Shown: piece by piece, positions 63,946-64,000 of the stretch
How positions within the stretch are numbered: position 1 is the first letter of the stretch
Layout of the letters: every line of letters begins with the position of its first letter
Assembly: GCA_905479495.1 (NCBI GenBank)
Contig: CAJQMR010000010.1
Span: 62,001-126,000, forward strand
Length of the DNA: 64,000 nucleotides
From: an uncultured Anaerolineae bacterium
Lineage (GTDB): Bacteria > Chloroflexota > Anaerolineae > Promineifilales > Promineifilaceae
Direction of reading: 5' to 3'
Translations under genes and position numbers: made by a program
The notes under the pieces: model-generated
What the model saw: the letters and a program-made list of their open reading frames with translations, nothing else
What the model was told of the DNA's origin: nothing
Databases searched by the model: none

Positions 63946-64000
63946 TTTCGAAAAGATCAGATAGGTTTCTACATTAGCAAGCAAATTTTCCTGGCAAACC

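Larger units (their letters stand above)
1..64000. repeat. Dispersed over-represented palindromic octamer ACGGCCGT
   Basis: About 100 exact copies by hand count (roughly 10, 18, 12, 21, 12, 21 and 8 in successive 10-kb blocks, the last being 4 kb), against ~1.3 expected at this base composition. Copies sit in all three codon frames, giving Thr-Ala-Val (often ETAV), Asn/Asp-Gly-Arg and Arg-Pro, and also in intergenic DNA. Preferred flanks are A on the left and T on the right (AAACGGCCGTTT). Scarce in the 842-3685 stretch and absent from the EAD gene. Confidence 0.9.

Overview
The window looks like chromosome from a Chloroflexota bacterium, most likely an Anaerolineae/Ardenticatenia-type lineage. 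This is inferred from the mix of protein families (ECF sigma with a large SH3-containing partner, PknB-type kinases fused to SH3 or formylglycine-generating-enzyme domains, LysM/TolB-like lipoproteins, long-loop PstA), mid-50s GC and ACGGCCGTT-rich DNA. No rRNA, tRNA, CRISPR array or complete insertion sequence was recognised. Two genome-scale habits stand out. The palindromic octamer ACGGCCGT occurs about 100 times (hand count), some 75-fold above the roughly 1.3 expected from base composition. Degenerate tandem heptanucleotide repeats fill many intergenic gaps and have entered at least two genes in frame.

Layout. 1-1264: the end of a glucose/sorbosone dehydrogenase-like gene, then a thioredoxin lipoprotein whose first active-site cysteine codon is TGA with a SECIS-like hairpin downstream, so a candidate selenoprotein. 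1457-10034 (minus): a seven-gene operon of ATP-grasp ligase, NodU-type carbamoyltransferase, a membrane protein, a flippase and three FemAB-like GNAT paralogues, read as synthesis and export of a carbamoylated, aminoacylated surface molecule. 10631-23450: acyltransferase, LysM lipoprotein, M28 peptidase, ECF sigma plus probable anti-sigma, a kinase-M23-aminotransferase fusion, PspC, SDR and sugar epimerase. 23702-35378: VIT transporter, propionyl-CoA synthetase, an aldo/keto reductase-MerR pair with a 19-bp-spacer promoter, DUF488, an alanine-dehydrogenase-like enzyme, a DUF255 protein, a GT-C-like membrane protein and trpA.

35636-49300 is a phosphate island. PhoB/PhoR-like regulators are followed by two complete Pst systems diverging from one Pho-box region (42240-42355). 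The left system (pstS-pstC-pstA-pstB-pstB) has two PstB subunits with complementary degenerate motifs, as in asymmetric heterodimeric ABC ATPases. The right system has a double-domain PstS, a PstC, a PstA carrying a circularly permuted PstS domain in its first external loop, a canonical PstB and PhoU.

49457-64000: a YraQ/YcgQ-type pair, two TolB-like propeller proteins, an AT-rich gene for a membrane protein with an N-terminal effector-associated (Death-like) domain flanked by 37-bp direct repeats, a second Pho-type promoter (four 11-bp-phased boxes) driving a possible small RNA, a histone-deacetylase-family gene, two Ser/Thr kinases, and small regulators (DUF7662-like plus HTH, Lrp/AsnC).
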